Assembly: GCA_014872805.1 (NCBI GenBank)
Contig: WKFN01000008.1
Coordinates: 1-64,000 of the forward strand
DNA from: Opacimonas sp014872805
GTDB taxonomy: Bacteria; Pseudomonadota; Gammaproteobacteria; Enterobacterales; Alteromonadaceae
Length of the DNA stretch: 64,000 bases
Direction of reading: 5' to 3'
A program made the position numbers and the translations under genes. How positions within the stretch are numbered: position 1 is the stretch's first letter; every line of letters starts with the position of its first letter. Shown here in pieces: positions 44,928 through 53,615 of this stretch. Under the pieces are notes generated by a model, which worked only from the letters and a program-made list of their open reading frames with translations, had not been told where the DNA came from and made no database searches.

Positions 44928-45039
44928 AGTAAACTCCCATCGCGATTAGTGCAAACAACACAATTGCAAGTGCTCGACGACATCGCGGGCATTTGGTGTG
45001 CAATAACGTTTCTATGCGATGCAGCAATGAATGGTTCAT
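44911..45039 (-). CDS. Possible small CPRC-motif membrane protein
   Basis: A 42-residue reading (ATG 45039; a longer form starts at 45075 or further upstream inside the RND gene) contains TKCPRCRRA followed by one transmembrane helix to the C-terminus. A CPxC pair next to a helix suggests zinc or redox chemistry. No clear Shine-Dalgarno was found, and homologues are unknown to me. Its end overlaps the start of the DUF2982 gene, which would allow coupled translation. It may be spurious. Confidence 0.35.
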   Translation of the reverse strand: MNHSLLHRIETLLHTKCPRCRRALAIVLFALIAMGVYFVSYQ

Positions 45040-45055
45040 TGCTGCTGAGATTTTT

Positions 45056-48000
45056 TTAGGCAAGTTCGACCTCATCTGATGCTTGTTTGACATGTCTACG
45101 CGCTCGAATACGACACAGTAATGCAACAACTGTTGGGGTGAAGACCAAACCTAAGATCACGGTAAATCCAACCCCACCGGCGATAACGACTGCTAGCGGG
45201 GGCCAAAACGAGCCAGTTGAAAACAATAATAGTGGTAATAACCCACCCACGGTCGTGATCGTAGTGGAGAAGATGTGACGAGTACAACCCATCGTTTCGC
45301 TGACAATTGCGTCAATGTCACCGCGCATCGCACGAGGATTTGCCTTGATTGCAGCCATCACAACGATGGAGTCATTAATCGCTACGCCAATTAAACCGAC
45401 TGACCCAAGTAATGGATTGAAACCCACTGGCAAACCCGACAACCACAAAGAGAAGAAACCAAATCCCACTGATAAAATAGCTACGGCTCCAATTATTCCC
45501 GCAAAACGCACACTTTTGAAGGTCAGAATCAGCGCGGTAAACATCATGACCAATAACACCGGTAAGTAAGTACCTAATTGCCCTAACGCCCTTTGCTGCT
45601 CACCGGCATCGCCACCAAGCTTGATGTAATAGCCCGAGGGCAGCGGATAATCAGCGAGTGCATCTTGTACTTGCTGAGCCACCGAAACGGCAGCGACACC
45701 TTGTTCAAGGAAAGCCGAAATAATGTTAATTCGCTCGCCATTTTTGCGGGTAATAGAAGATACCACTGGCCGCAATTCAAAATCCCCTAATAACGCAACT
45801 GGAAACCAAGGATTATTGGGGTCGTAAAACTGTGTCGCTAGAGGCAATGCAGCCAAACCAACCAAATCACTGCGCTGCTCATCACTTATGCGCACACGAA
45901 TTGGGATTTCTTCGGTTTGCTCCACGATAGAGCCTCCGGCTTGCCCGTTTAAAGCCAGTTGCAATTGAGCTGATAAATCAGTGAGTTGGATCCCCGCTTG
46001 ACTGGTCAAATCCCGTGTCGTATTGATCACTAACTCTGATTCGCTGGTGGTCACAGTAGCAAATGTTTGCACAATGCCGGGGATTTGCGACATGATGAGC
46101 TGAATATCACGTCCTATTTCTTCGAGAACAACAAGATCTTGACCATATACATCAATTTCAACTGGCGCGGGAATTGGTGGTCCTTGACCAAAAGATTTCA
46201 CCACAACTTTGGCTTGAGGAAAGCTTGATTGCAGTTCTTGTTGTAATTTGTCTAACATGCCACGGGCACGCCCCGCTGAATCAACTTGCACAATGGCATT
46301 GGCAAATTCTGGAGAGTTATCTCGATTCATGACAAAGTTATAATAGACTTTTGGGGTCGACGCGCCAACTAGCCAAGTGACTTGTTTTACGCCTTCGTAA
46401 GACTGGATCACCGTATCCATGGAGAGCGCTAGGTTTTTGGTCGTTTCGATGGCCGTGCCGGCAGGTAATGTGGCTTCAATGGCAAACTGATCACGGTCAG
46501 CTGATGGAAAAAATACATTAGGCAAGGTCGTGGATAAGCCAAATCCCATAAAGCTAAATAAAACGATCACTGGAAGTACCATACCTGGACGAAGAATCAT
46601 TGCTCTTAGCCAATGTTCTAACGCTAAGGCAACTGTCGGTAGCTTAAGTCCTTGGCTATACCAAGGTGCTTCGCCATCATCGATTCTTGGTAAATATCTA
46701 GCCGCCAGGGCACCAATCACTGTCATTGAAATCCAAAATGAACCAATGAGCGCCATAACCACGCTGATCGCAATCGAGCCGATAAAATCTCCGACATTGC
46801 CGTTTAACAAAAATATGGGCATGAATCCCAATACCGTAGTGATGGTCGACGACAACAGAGGCACAAACAAATGTCGAGTGCTTTTAACCAACGCTTCGAG
46901 GCGAGACAATGAATGATCAAGTAGGTTCTTGCGAATTTCATCGGTCATCACAATGGCGTTATCAATCAACAAACCGATAGAAATGATTATGCCAAAAATC
47001 GACATTTGGTGAATTTCTTCGCCAAAAAAACTCAAGCTAAAAATGGCAAAGCTTGCGCACAACGGCAAAGAAAGCCCGACAATCCAGGATGCTTTCAGTC
47101 CCATGAATAAAAAAATAACGGCAATCACCACTGCAAAACCCAGAATCATATTGCCTTGCAACTCAGATAAGCGATTATCAGTATAGACGTTTTGATCGAA
47201 TGTCAGTGCAACATTGACCGAGCCTTGGTGGCGCTCAACAAAGTAGTCCACCTTGTCTTTGACACTATCAGTCCACTGGTCGACACGCAAGTTCGTTTGC
47301 ATCCGAGCCGCTACAAAGATCACTTCTTCGCTGTCTAACAATGCCATCTGTGACATTGGCAGTTGCCAATCTCGAGTAACTTCCGCCACATCCGCTACGC
47401 GCAAATATTCCCCATCGCCCGTGACCAGAGGAATATTGCGAATCACATCCAAGGACGCTAACTCTTGTGCCACTTGCACACGAAGTTGTAGAGCGTCGGT
47501 ATAGACCACTCCTGCTGGCAATTTAGGGTCAACACTGCGTATTGCCTGACTCACCGCTTGCCCCGTTAATCCAACCAAGGCTAATTTATCCGGGTCGATA
47601 CTGACTGTAATTTGCTCTTTTGGAGCCCCGTAAATATCAACCAATTCAGTCCCCGCAATATTGCGTATCTCATCGGCTAACTCTGCAGCAAATCGCCCTG
47701 TCATCCCCAAAGACATAGTATCTGGATACTTAGCTGATACTGCATATTTTATGGTATAGGACGTCTCGTTGCGCTTTTCATCTAAGACAGGCGACCCTGC
47801 GGTAGCTGGAAAGCGTGTTGCAGCGTCTGCTAATCGGTCTCTCATCTTTGAAAAAATTTGCTGGTTATTACTATTATCTACCCAGTCTTGCAGTTCAAAA
47901 GCAATGATTGAGAGACCTGCTCGAGAAGTTGAATCAATGTCTTTTATTTCATATAGCTCGCGTAACTCATCTTCAATCACATCAGTAACCAATGCTTCAA

Positions 48001-48193
48001 CGCGTTCAGCGCTTGCGCCAGGGAAAAGCGTCAAAATCTGGCCATTACGCGTATCAATTCTGGGATCTTCTAAGCGCGGTAGACTATTTATCGCAGATAG
48101 CCCAGCCACTAAAACAATAATTATCGTCAGCGCCAATAAATGACCACTGCGCAAAAACATGGTGTACCAAGGATAAGATTGTGTCGGCTGCAT
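45056..48193 (-). CDS. RND-family efflux permease (AcrB/AcrF type)
   Basis: This inner-membrane proton-driven transporter has 1045 residues from ATG 48193 (AAGGAG upstream). The TTG at 48199 is too close to that site. The typical architecture is present: a first helix, a large periplasmic loop, a helix bundle with GLLIDNAIVMTDEIRKN (proton-relay aspartate), FVPLLSSTITTVLGFMPIF, a second loop, and GVAINDSIVVMAAIKAN. It follows its membrane-fusion partner by 6 bases. No outer-membrane channel gene is present, so a TolC-like protein would be recruited from elsewhere. The substrate is unknown. Confidence 0.92.
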   Translation of the reverse strand: MQPTQSYPWYTMFLRSGHLLALTIIIVLVAGLSAINSLPRLEDPRIDTRNGQILTLFPGASAERVEALVTDVIEDELRELYEIKDIDSTSRAGLSIIAFELQDWVDNSNNQQIFSKMRDRLADAATRFPATAGSPVLDEKRNETSYTIKYAVSAKYPDTMSLGMTGRFAAELADEIRNIAGTELVDIYGAPKEQITVSIDPDKLALVGLTGQAVSQAIRSVDPKLPAGVVYTDALQLRVQVAQELASLDVIRNIPLVTGDGEYLRVADVAEVTRDWQLPMSQMALLDSEEVIFVAARMQTNLRVDQWTDSVKDKVDYFVERHQGSVNVALTFDQNVYTDNRLSELQGNMILGFAVVIAVIFLFMGLKASWIVGLSLPLCASFAIFSLSFFGEEIHQMSIFGIIISIGLLIDNAIVMTDEIRKNLLDHSLSRLEALVKSTRHLFVPLLSSTITTVLGFMPIFLLNGNVGDFIGSIAISVVMALIGSFWISMTVIGALAARYLPRIDDGEAPWYSQGLKLPTVALALEHWLRAMILRPGMVLPVIVLFSFMGFGLSTTLPNVFFPSADRDQFAIEATLPAGTAIETTKNLALSMDTVIQSYEGVKQVTWLVGASTPKVYYNFVMNRDNSPEFANAIVQVDSAGRARGMLDKLQQELQSSFPQAKVVVKSFGQGPPIPAPVEIDVYGQDLVVLEEIGRDIQLIMSQIPGIVQTFATVTTSESELVINTTRDLTSQAGIQLTDLSAQLQLALNGQAGGSIVEQTEEIPIRVRISDEQRSDLVGLAALPLATQFYDPNNPWFPVALLGDFELRPVVSSITRKNGERINIISAFLEQGVAAVSVAQQVQDALADYPLPSGYYIKLGGDAGEQQRALGQLGTYLPVLLVMMFTALILTFKSVRFAGIIGAVAILSVGFGFFSLWLSGLPVGFNPLLGSVGLIGVAINDSIVVMAAIKANPRAMRGDIDAIVSETMGCTRHIFSTTITTVGGLLPLLLFSTGSFWPPLAVVIAGGVGFTVILGLVFTPTVVALLCRIRARRHVKQASDEVELA

Positions 48194-48205
48194 GCCCAAT
48201 ACTCC

Positions 48206-49348
48206 TTATTGGCTTTGCGAAACGAGGTTACTGTGCAATGCGTAAACTTTTTGTTGGGGTACGAAGCGGTGAGTGCCGTTTAATACCAACCAATCGCCAT
48301 TTGTTACAGCGCCCGTTATATAGGCACGATTACCATCGGTATAAATAACTTCAACCGCGCGCGCTTGCACCTCGGTATCCCCCAATTGCCCAACCACAAA
48401 AACGGTCCACATGCCTCTTATTCCTCGAGCAAGCGACTCAATCGGTACCCATAACCCTCGTTGCGGCAGTTCAATCTCCAGCTTAGCGGCAATCAAATCG
48501 CCAACCAACAGTGTTTGCTTAGCAGGGTTGATGGCAAACAATGTATCCAGCGTCCGTGTTCTTGCATTACGCTGTGTGCCAATGCTAATTAACTGTCCGG
48601 ATACCGTTTGCTCATCGACAATCAATGGATAAAATTCACCCACTTTTAGATTCGCTGCAATCTTTGGAGGTACCGGAATACGTGCGGTCAGTGACGCGTT
48701 GTTAGCCAGTTCAAAAATAGGCTGCCCTGCCTCAACCACCGCTCCTGGATCGACATTACGTCTCACCACACTGGCCGCATACGTTGCTGTAATAGTGGAT
48801 TTTTCTAGCTCTAGTTTCACGGCATCGAGGCTGGCTTGGGTTTGGGTGACACGTGCTTGAGCTATATTTTTGTTTTCTGCCACTTCATCAAGGCGTTGTG
48901 GAGATTCGAGGCGTTTTTGCACCAAATCAATAATGCGCTTTTCGGTATTCTCGGCTAAACGCAATTGAGCTTGTGCTAGATCTAATGCGGCCGTTAATTC
49001 TTTAATTTGGGCCTCAACTCGAGCCGTATCGAGCGTTGCAATCACTTGACCTGGAGTTAAGGTATCGCCGTCATCCACTAATACGCTTACCACACGACCA
49101 CTGCGTTCAAAACCAACCCCAGCTTGCTGCGCAGACTCGATTCGCCCCATTGCACGATAGGCTTGAGCGTAACTCTGTTGGTATTGTACCTCAATCACTG
49201 CCACATCCTGTCGCACCACGCCAGAACCTTCTTGACGAGCAAAACCATCGCCAGAAAACATCATCAATAAAACAAGTAACAATGCTCCAACACCAATGCA
49301 GGCTGTTAACGCTTTGTGATTAGGTGAAAGAGAATGTGAATCACGCAT
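48206..49348 (-). CDS. RND efflux periplasmic adaptor subunit
   Basis: This membrane-fusion protein connects the permease to an outer-membrane channel. An N-terminal helix (about 13-33, no lipobox cysteine) anchors it. A lipoyl-like half (AGVGFERSGRVVSVLVDDGD), an alpha-helical hairpin (about 105-180), the second lipoyl half (VVRRNVDPGAVVEAGQPIFELA) and beta-barrel domains follow, over 380 residues. It leads the efflux operon and is divergent from the tetR gene across a 131-base region containing a strong palindrome. Confidence 0.9.
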   Translation of the reverse strand: MRDSHSLSPNHKALTACIGVGALLLVLLMMFSGDGFARQEGSGVVRQDVAVIEVQYQQSYAQAYRAMGRIESAQQAGVGFERSGRVVSVLVDDGDTLTPGQVIATLDTARVEAQIKELTAALDLAQAQLRLAENTEKRIIDLVQKRLESPQRLDEVAENKNIAQARVTQTQASLDAVKLELEKSTITATYAASVVRRNVDPGAVVEAGQPIFELANNASLTARIPVPPKIAANLKVGEFYPLIVDEQTVSGQLISIGTQRNARTRTLDTLFAINPAKQTLLVGDLIAAKLEIELPQRGLWVPIESLARGIRGMWTVFVVGQLGDTEVQARAVEVIYTDGNRAYITGAVTNGDWLVLNGTHRFVPQQKVYALHSNLVSQSQ

Positions 49349-49398
49349 GCTATTCCAAAAAAACGAGTGAAAAAGATTAATCTAACGCTAGACTTTAA

Positions 49399-49417
49399 AT
49401 ACTAGACTGTCTAGTAT
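49399..49417. promoter_or_regulatory. Operator palindrome between the RND operon and tetR
   Basis: ATACTAGAC-T-GTCTAGTAT is a perfect 9-base inverted repeat around one base, centred at 49408. A further CTAGAC half-site lies at 49387-49392. A TATGAT -10-like element for tetR (49415-49420) overlaps its right arm. Placement and symmetry fit autoregulation and repression of the pump by the TetR protein. Confidence 0.75.
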
Positions 49418-49479
49418 GATTATTAAATAAACACAAAAATTATCTGCCTTTATACAAATTTTTTGCCTTAGGAGTTCGT

Positions 49480-50112
49480 TTGGAGCAAACTAATAAACAT
49501 GCCGCTGGCCGTCCTAAAGACATGGAAAAACGCAATTTAATATTGTGTAGCGCCAGTGAACTTTTTTTACGCCAAGGTTTTGGCCAAACTTCGATGGATG
49601 TGGTCGCCCGTGATGCTGGGGTATCCAAGCAAACAGTGTATTCTCACTTTGCCAACAAAGACGAATTATTTGAAGCGTGTATCACGCGCACCTGTCATGA
49701 ATACCAACTCTATAACATTGATGCCATATCAGTCTCTCAACCTGCAGGACTTGCCGAAAAACTGCATGCAATTGCCACGCAATTTGTTGCATTAATGCAT
49801 GATCCTCGAGTGATCGCTATGTATGCTGTGGTGATTGCTGAGTCCAAAAACAACCCGAGTGTGGCCGAGATTTTTTATAAAGCAGGGCCGGATCCAGCCA
49901 TCTTAACGGTGTCAGAATGCTTGATGCAAGCGGATGATACGTTGCCACCAGACAAGGCGCACGAACTGGCCATTGACTTTTATAACCTACTCAAGGGTGA
50001 TTATCATTTTCGCAGCATTCTAAGTATGTCATACGCTATGACGAAAGCGGAACAACGTCATTTTGTAGACAAAACCTGCCATAAATTCATGCGTTTATTA
50101 CCATCGAAATAA
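49480..50112 (+). CDS. TetR/AcrR-family transcriptional regulator
   Basis: An N-terminal helix-turn-helix (about 30-65: TSMDVVARDAGVSKQTVYSHF) is followed by a variable ligand-binding C-terminal domain, 210 residues in all. The start is TTG at 49480 with AGGAG five bases upstream. It is divergent from the efflux adaptor and likely represses it through the palindrome at 49399-49417. The ligand is unknown, presumably a pump substrate. Confidence 0.9.
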   Translation: MEQTNKHAAGRPKDMEKRNLILCSASELFLRQGFGQTSMDVVARDAGVSKQTVYSHFANKDELFEACITRTCHEYQLYNIDAISVSQPAGLAEKLHAIATQFVALMHDPRVIAMYAVVIAESKNNPSVAEIFYKAGPDPAILTVSECLMQADDTLPPDKAHELAIDFYNLLKGDYHFRSILSMSYAMTKAEQRHFVDKTCHKFMRLLPSK

Positions 50113-50132
50113 CGCGTTTGCTATATTCTACT

Positions 50133-50160
50133 TTGGCGCATTTATCCCTTTTGCTATAAT
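50133..50160 (+). promoter_or_regulatory. Probable pyrB promoter
   Basis: A perfect TATAAT at 50155-50160 lies 16 bases after TTGGCG (50133-50138), a weak -35. The start would be near 50167, about 27 bases before the pyrB ATG, leaving no room for a pyrimidine attenuator of the E. coli pyrBI type. Confidence 0.45.
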
Positions 50161-50193
50161 CCACATACATTATTTTTAATAGTTGAATCAACC

Positions 50194-51207
50194 ATGGCAA
50201 CCGACCTGACTGGACAGCATATTTTATCAGTCACCCAATTTGACAGAGATGCAATTGAACGCGTCTTTCACGTGGCAGACCTCATGCGCCCTTACGCCCT
50301 GCGTGAGAAGCGCACCGAAGTTTTGCGCGGCGCTATTTTGGGTAATTTGTTCTTTGAACCCAGCACGAGAACTCGTGTCAGCTTTGGTACGGCGTTTAAC
50401 TTACTCGGTGGGTCGGTACGGGAAACCACTGGTATGAGTAACTCTGCGCTGGCTAAGGGCGAGTCTTTATACGATACCGCTCGAGTGCTGTCTGGATACT
50501 CGGACATCATTGCTATGCGCCATCCCGATGCAGGTTCAGTCGCAGAATTTGCCACGGGTTCTCGCGTACCCGTTCTAAATGGTGGAGATGGTGCGAACGA
50601 GCATCCCACCCAAGCTCTCTTGGACCTGTACACTATTGCTAAAGAATGTGCGGCGCATGGCAAAGGCATTGATGGCCTGCACATCGCAATGATTGGTGAC
50701 CTGAAGCATGGCCGTACTGTGCATTCGCTGTCGCGCTTATTATGCTTGTACAAAAACATTCGTTTTACGCTGATTTCGCCTGACGCGCTAGGCATGCCAC
50801 AGTATATCTTGGATGAAATCACCAATCACGGACACGAACTAGTGGTCACAGAGCAACTTGAAGGCAGTGTTAATGCCGATATTTGTTATCAAACACGTGT
50901 TCAAGAAGAACGCTTTGCCTCTCAAGGTGAGGCTGACAAATACCGTGGTAAATTCCGCCTCGATCAAGCTATTTATACTAAACACTTCCAGTCTAATACC
51001 GTGATCATGCACCCTTTACCTCGTGATTCACGTATGGAAGCGAACGAATTAGATAATGACTTAAACAGCCACCCGAATTTGGCCATTTTCCGCCAAACCG
51101 ATAATGGGGTACTCGTGCGCATGGCGCTGTTCGCCCTAACCCTAGGCGTCGCTGATCAAGTCCAGCAACATGAAAAACCAGTCGTCTGGTTTCGCAACAA
51201 AAGCTAA
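50194..51207 (+). CDS. pyrB: Aspartate carbamoyltransferase catalytic subunit
   Basis: PyrB joins carbamoyl phosphate and aspartate, the first committed step of pyrimidine synthesis. STRTRVSF (carbamoyl-phosphate binding), HPTQALLDLY, GDLKHGRTVHSL and HPLPRDSRMEANELD are present. At 337 residues it is about 25 longer than E. coli PyrB (311). No pyrI regulatory subunit gene follows, as hemL is next after 17 bases. So it is probably not the CTP-regulated PyrBI dodecamer. Confidence 0.93.
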   Translation: MATDLTGQHILSVTQFDRDAIERVFHVADLMRPYALREKRTEVLRGAILGNLFFEPSTRTRVSFGTAFNLLGGSVRETTGMSNSALAKGESLYDTARVLSGYSDIIAMRHPDAGSVAEFATGSRVPVLNGGDGANEHPTQALLDLYTIAKECAAHGKGIDGLHIAMIGDLKHGRTVHSLSRLLCLYKNIRFTLISPDALGMPQYILDEITNHGHELVVTEQLEGSVNADICYQTRVQEERFASQGEADKYRGKFRLDQAIYTKHFQSNTVIMHPLPRDSRMEANELDNDLNSHPNLAIFRQTDNGVLVRMALFALTLGVADQVQQHEKPVVWFRNKS

Positions 51208-51224
51208 TAAGGTTGTATCCTAAC

Positions 51225-52508
51225 ATGACAATTTCAGAAGAATTATTTGCCCGAGCGCAAAAAACCATCCCCGGCGGTGTGAATTCGCCAGTGCGAGCAT
51301 TCAAGGCAGTTGGTGGTACGCCTCGTTTCATTACTAAAGCCGACGGACCTTATATTTGGGATGCCGATGGCAAACGTTACATCGATTATATTCAATCTTG
51401 GGGACCGATGGTATTAGGTCATAATAACGCAACCATCCGAGAGGCAGTGATTACTGCAGCACAAAATGGCTTGAGTTTTGGTGCGCCGACGGAAGCCGAG
51501 ATCCACATGGCTGAAAAAGTCGCTTCCATGGTGCCATCAATGGAAATGGTTCGCATGGTGAATTCTGGTACCGAAGCAACCATGTCAGCTATTCGTCTCG
51601 CACGCGGCTATACGTCACGCAACAAAATCCTTAAATTCGAAGGCTGTTACCACGGTCATGCTGATTCACTCTTAGTAAAAGCCGGTTCGGGTGCATTGAC
51701 CCTAGGTGTGCCTTCATCGCCAGGCGTACCAGATGATTTTGCTAAGCACACCATTACGGTTGAATTTAATAACCTTGATAGCGTGGCGCAAGCCTTTGCT
51801 GAAGAGCCTAATGATATCGCCTGTATCATCGTTGAGCCAGTTGCTGGCAACATGAATTGTATTCCACCGGTTGAGGGATTTTTGGAAGGCTTGCGTCACA
51901 TTTGTGACCAATATGGTGCGGTATTGATTTTTGACGAAGTCATGACGGGCTTTCGCGTCTCTCGCGGTGGCGCACAAGAGCGCTTTGGCGTAAAACCTGA
52001 TTTGACCTGTTTAGGCAAAGTCATTGGTGGCGGTATGCCGGTAGGCTGTTTTGGCGGTCGCCGTGACATCATAACGCATATTGCGCCAACTGGCCCTATC
52101 TATCAAGCAGGCACCTTATCTGGCAATCCAGTTGCAATGGCGGCAGGTCTTGCTGCAATGAACCAACTTCAAGATCGGGATTTGTATACTAGTATTTTTA
52201 GTAATACTGAAAAACTTGCCAAAGGAATGACCGAGTTAGCTCATTCACATGGGATCCCTATGACGTACAACGTTGCAGGATCCATGTTTGGTATCTTCTT
52301 TACTGATGCCGAAAAAGTCGTAAACTATCAACAGGCGATTAGCTGTGATAACGACCGTTTTAAGGCGTTTTACCATGGCATGTTGGATGAAGGTGTGTAT
52401 TTGGCACCGGCTATTTTTGAGGCGGGTTTTGTGTCAAAAGCGCACGATGAAAACATCATCAACGACACGTTAGAGGCCGCAGATAGAGTTTTTGCTCGCA
52501 TCAAGTAA
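51225..52508 (+). CDS. hemL: Glutamate-1-semialdehyde 2,1-aminomutase
   Basis: This PLP enzyme makes 5-aminolevulinate for tetrapyrroles. ATG 51225 gives MTISEELFARAQKTIPGGV, the standard N-terminus and 427 residues. A TTG at 51213 adds four residues. Class III aminotransferase motifs include VNSGTEATMSAIRLARG, LIFDEVMTGFRVS and CLGKVIGGGMPVG with the PLP lysine. After the stop, an imperfect hairpin at 52519-52546 lacks a T-run. Confidence 0.96.
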   Translation: MTISEELFARAQKTIPGGVNSPVRAFKAVGGTPRFITKADGPYIWDADGKRYIDYIQSWGPMVLGHNNATIREAVITAAQNGLSFGAPTEAEIHMAEKVASMVPSMEMVRMVNSGTEATMSAIRLARGYTSRNKILKFEGCYHGHADSLLVKAGSGALTLGVPSSPGVPDDFAKHTITVEFNNLDSVAQAFAEEPNDIACIIVEPVAGNMNCIPPVEGFLEGLRHICDQYGAVLIFDEVMTGFRVSRGGAQERFGVKPDLTCLGKVIGGGMPVGCFGGRRDIITHIAPTGPIYQAGTLSGNPVAMAAGLAAMNQLQDRDLYTSIFSNTEKLAKGMTELAHSHGIPMTYNVAGSMFGIFFTDAEKVVNYQQAISCDNDRFKAFYHGMLDEGVYLAPAIFEAGFVSKAHDENIINDTLEAADRVFARIK

Positions 52509-52552
52509 CGATAACACTTGTGGTCTGCGCAAGTGCGGAGGCCACAATATCA

Positions 52553-52762
52553 ATGTCATCAGCAGATAGTCGACTCGACGACACGATCCAAAAAGGAGAT
52601 ACATTGCAACGCAAACAAGACGCTTTAAAGCCAGCTAAGGAAGTTATCCAAGCAGTCAATGAGCAAGGTATTTACACTCGAGTAAATGATCAAGTCGCAT
52701 TGGCGAGAATAAAATCAATGCTGGGTGCAAAAAAAGCGCCCCCAATCTCTGCATTGGTGTAA
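52553..52762 (+). CDS. Small hypothetical ORF
   Basis: A 69-residue reading from ATG 52553 has GGAGG eleven bases upstream. It is Lys/Asp/Gln-rich with a predicted helical middle (KEVIQAVNEQGIYTRVN) and no membrane segment. Its last 73 bases are antisense to the end of the Dyp peroxidase gene, which is intact in its own frame. I do not recognise a family. It may be a real small protein or a chance reading in a hairpin-rich gap. Confidence 0.3.
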   Translation: MSSADSRLDDTIQKGDTLQRKQDALKPAKEVIQAVNEQGIYTRVNDQVALARIKSMLGAKKAPPISALV

Positions 52763-53610
52763 TCCAACCACGCATCGTAACCGCCCTCACCTGCGCCATA
52801 ATACATACTGTGCAACATGGCTTTAAACGGTCTAGGTGAATGACAGCAAGACACAAAATACTCTCCTTGTACTTGCATGTTGGCATAAGGCATCGAGTGT
52901 CTAAGCTGCCTTGCATGAGCCTCTACACCTGGCAAATCCGTTAGACGGGTTCGCGTATAATGGGAACTCAGATTGGCTTCTTGTGTGGGTAAGTTGTGTT
53001 CTTTTTGCCGGCCCATGATCTGTTCTTGACGTTTCTCTGAGAGTAATTGCCAACGCTGTAAATCGTGGCGAAAACGCTGCACATGCACATAGCTCCCTCC
53101 GGCAAAATCTGGATCATAATCCCCCACAACACCCACTTCGCGACGCTCTGGTCCTCTCGGATTATCATCTGCCAGAATAAAACCGTTTAGGTCGCGCCCA
53201 TCCAAGTATCTAAATGCGCAGGTATCTTCGATTAGCTCTACATGGCTGTTCAAGAGCTGGTGCACCTCAACCGCAATGGCATGCACGATATCAAGTCGGT
53301 CAGCACGGATTTGTATAAACAAATCATACGCTTGTGAGGGCGCACTGCGGTCCGCAACTTCAATATCAGGAAATGGCGTGAGTTCTTTGGGCCGTGTGCC
53401 GGGGTATAGTTCTGACCAATATTGAACCCCGACAGCAATGACACCAGACACCATCGCTTCGTAGTGTTCATCATCAAAATAATCAAATACCTCAAGCACA
53501 CGAGCAAGCTTAGCCCGCACGGCTTGCGCATCATCATCTAGGATGTTGTACATCAAAAACTGTGCGTGCAAATTTGGCTCTGCACAAATGCCTTTTTGAG
53601 GTTGGCCCAT
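52690..53610 (-). CDS. Dyp-type peroxidase-like protein with altered GXXDG motif
   Basis: Dyp peroxidases are heme enzymes of ferredoxin-like fold; YfeX-type members are cytoplasmic. Matching features over 306 residues are QPQ.GI at the start, RPKELTPFP, CAFRYLDGRDLNG, the proximal heme histidine H217 in SSHYTRT, and the distal arginine block LRHSMPY (R237). The GXXDG motif, normally G-F-V-D-G here, reads G-F-I-L-A (143-147), so the catalytic aspartate is a leucine. Peroxidase activity is therefore doubtful. It starts 5 bases after ggt and is cotranscribed with it. Confidence 0.85.
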   Translation of the reverse strand: MGQPQKGICAEPNLHAQFLMYNILDDDAQAVRAKLARVLEVFDYFDDEHYEAMVSGVIAVGVQYWSELYPGTRPKELTPFPDIEVADRSAPSQAYDLFIQIRADRLDIVHAIAVEVHQLLNSHVELIEDTCAFRYLDGRDLNGFILADDNPRGPERREVGVVGDYDPDFAGGSYVHVQRFRHDLQRWQLLSEKRQEQIMGRQKEHNLPTQEANLSSHYTRTRLTDLPGVEAHARQLRHSMPYANMQVQGEYFVSCCHSPRPFKAMLHSMYYGAGEGGYDAWLDYTNAEIGGAFFAPSIDFILANAT

Positions 53611-53615
53611 GTCTG

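Noticed and set aside
50292..50825. 177-codon open frame antisense to pyrB
   Set aside because: Explained by codon bias of pyrB; no start signal or recognisable domain.
52519..52546. Hairpin after hemL as an intrinsic terminator
   Set aside because: Two mismatches in the stem and no T-run on either strand.
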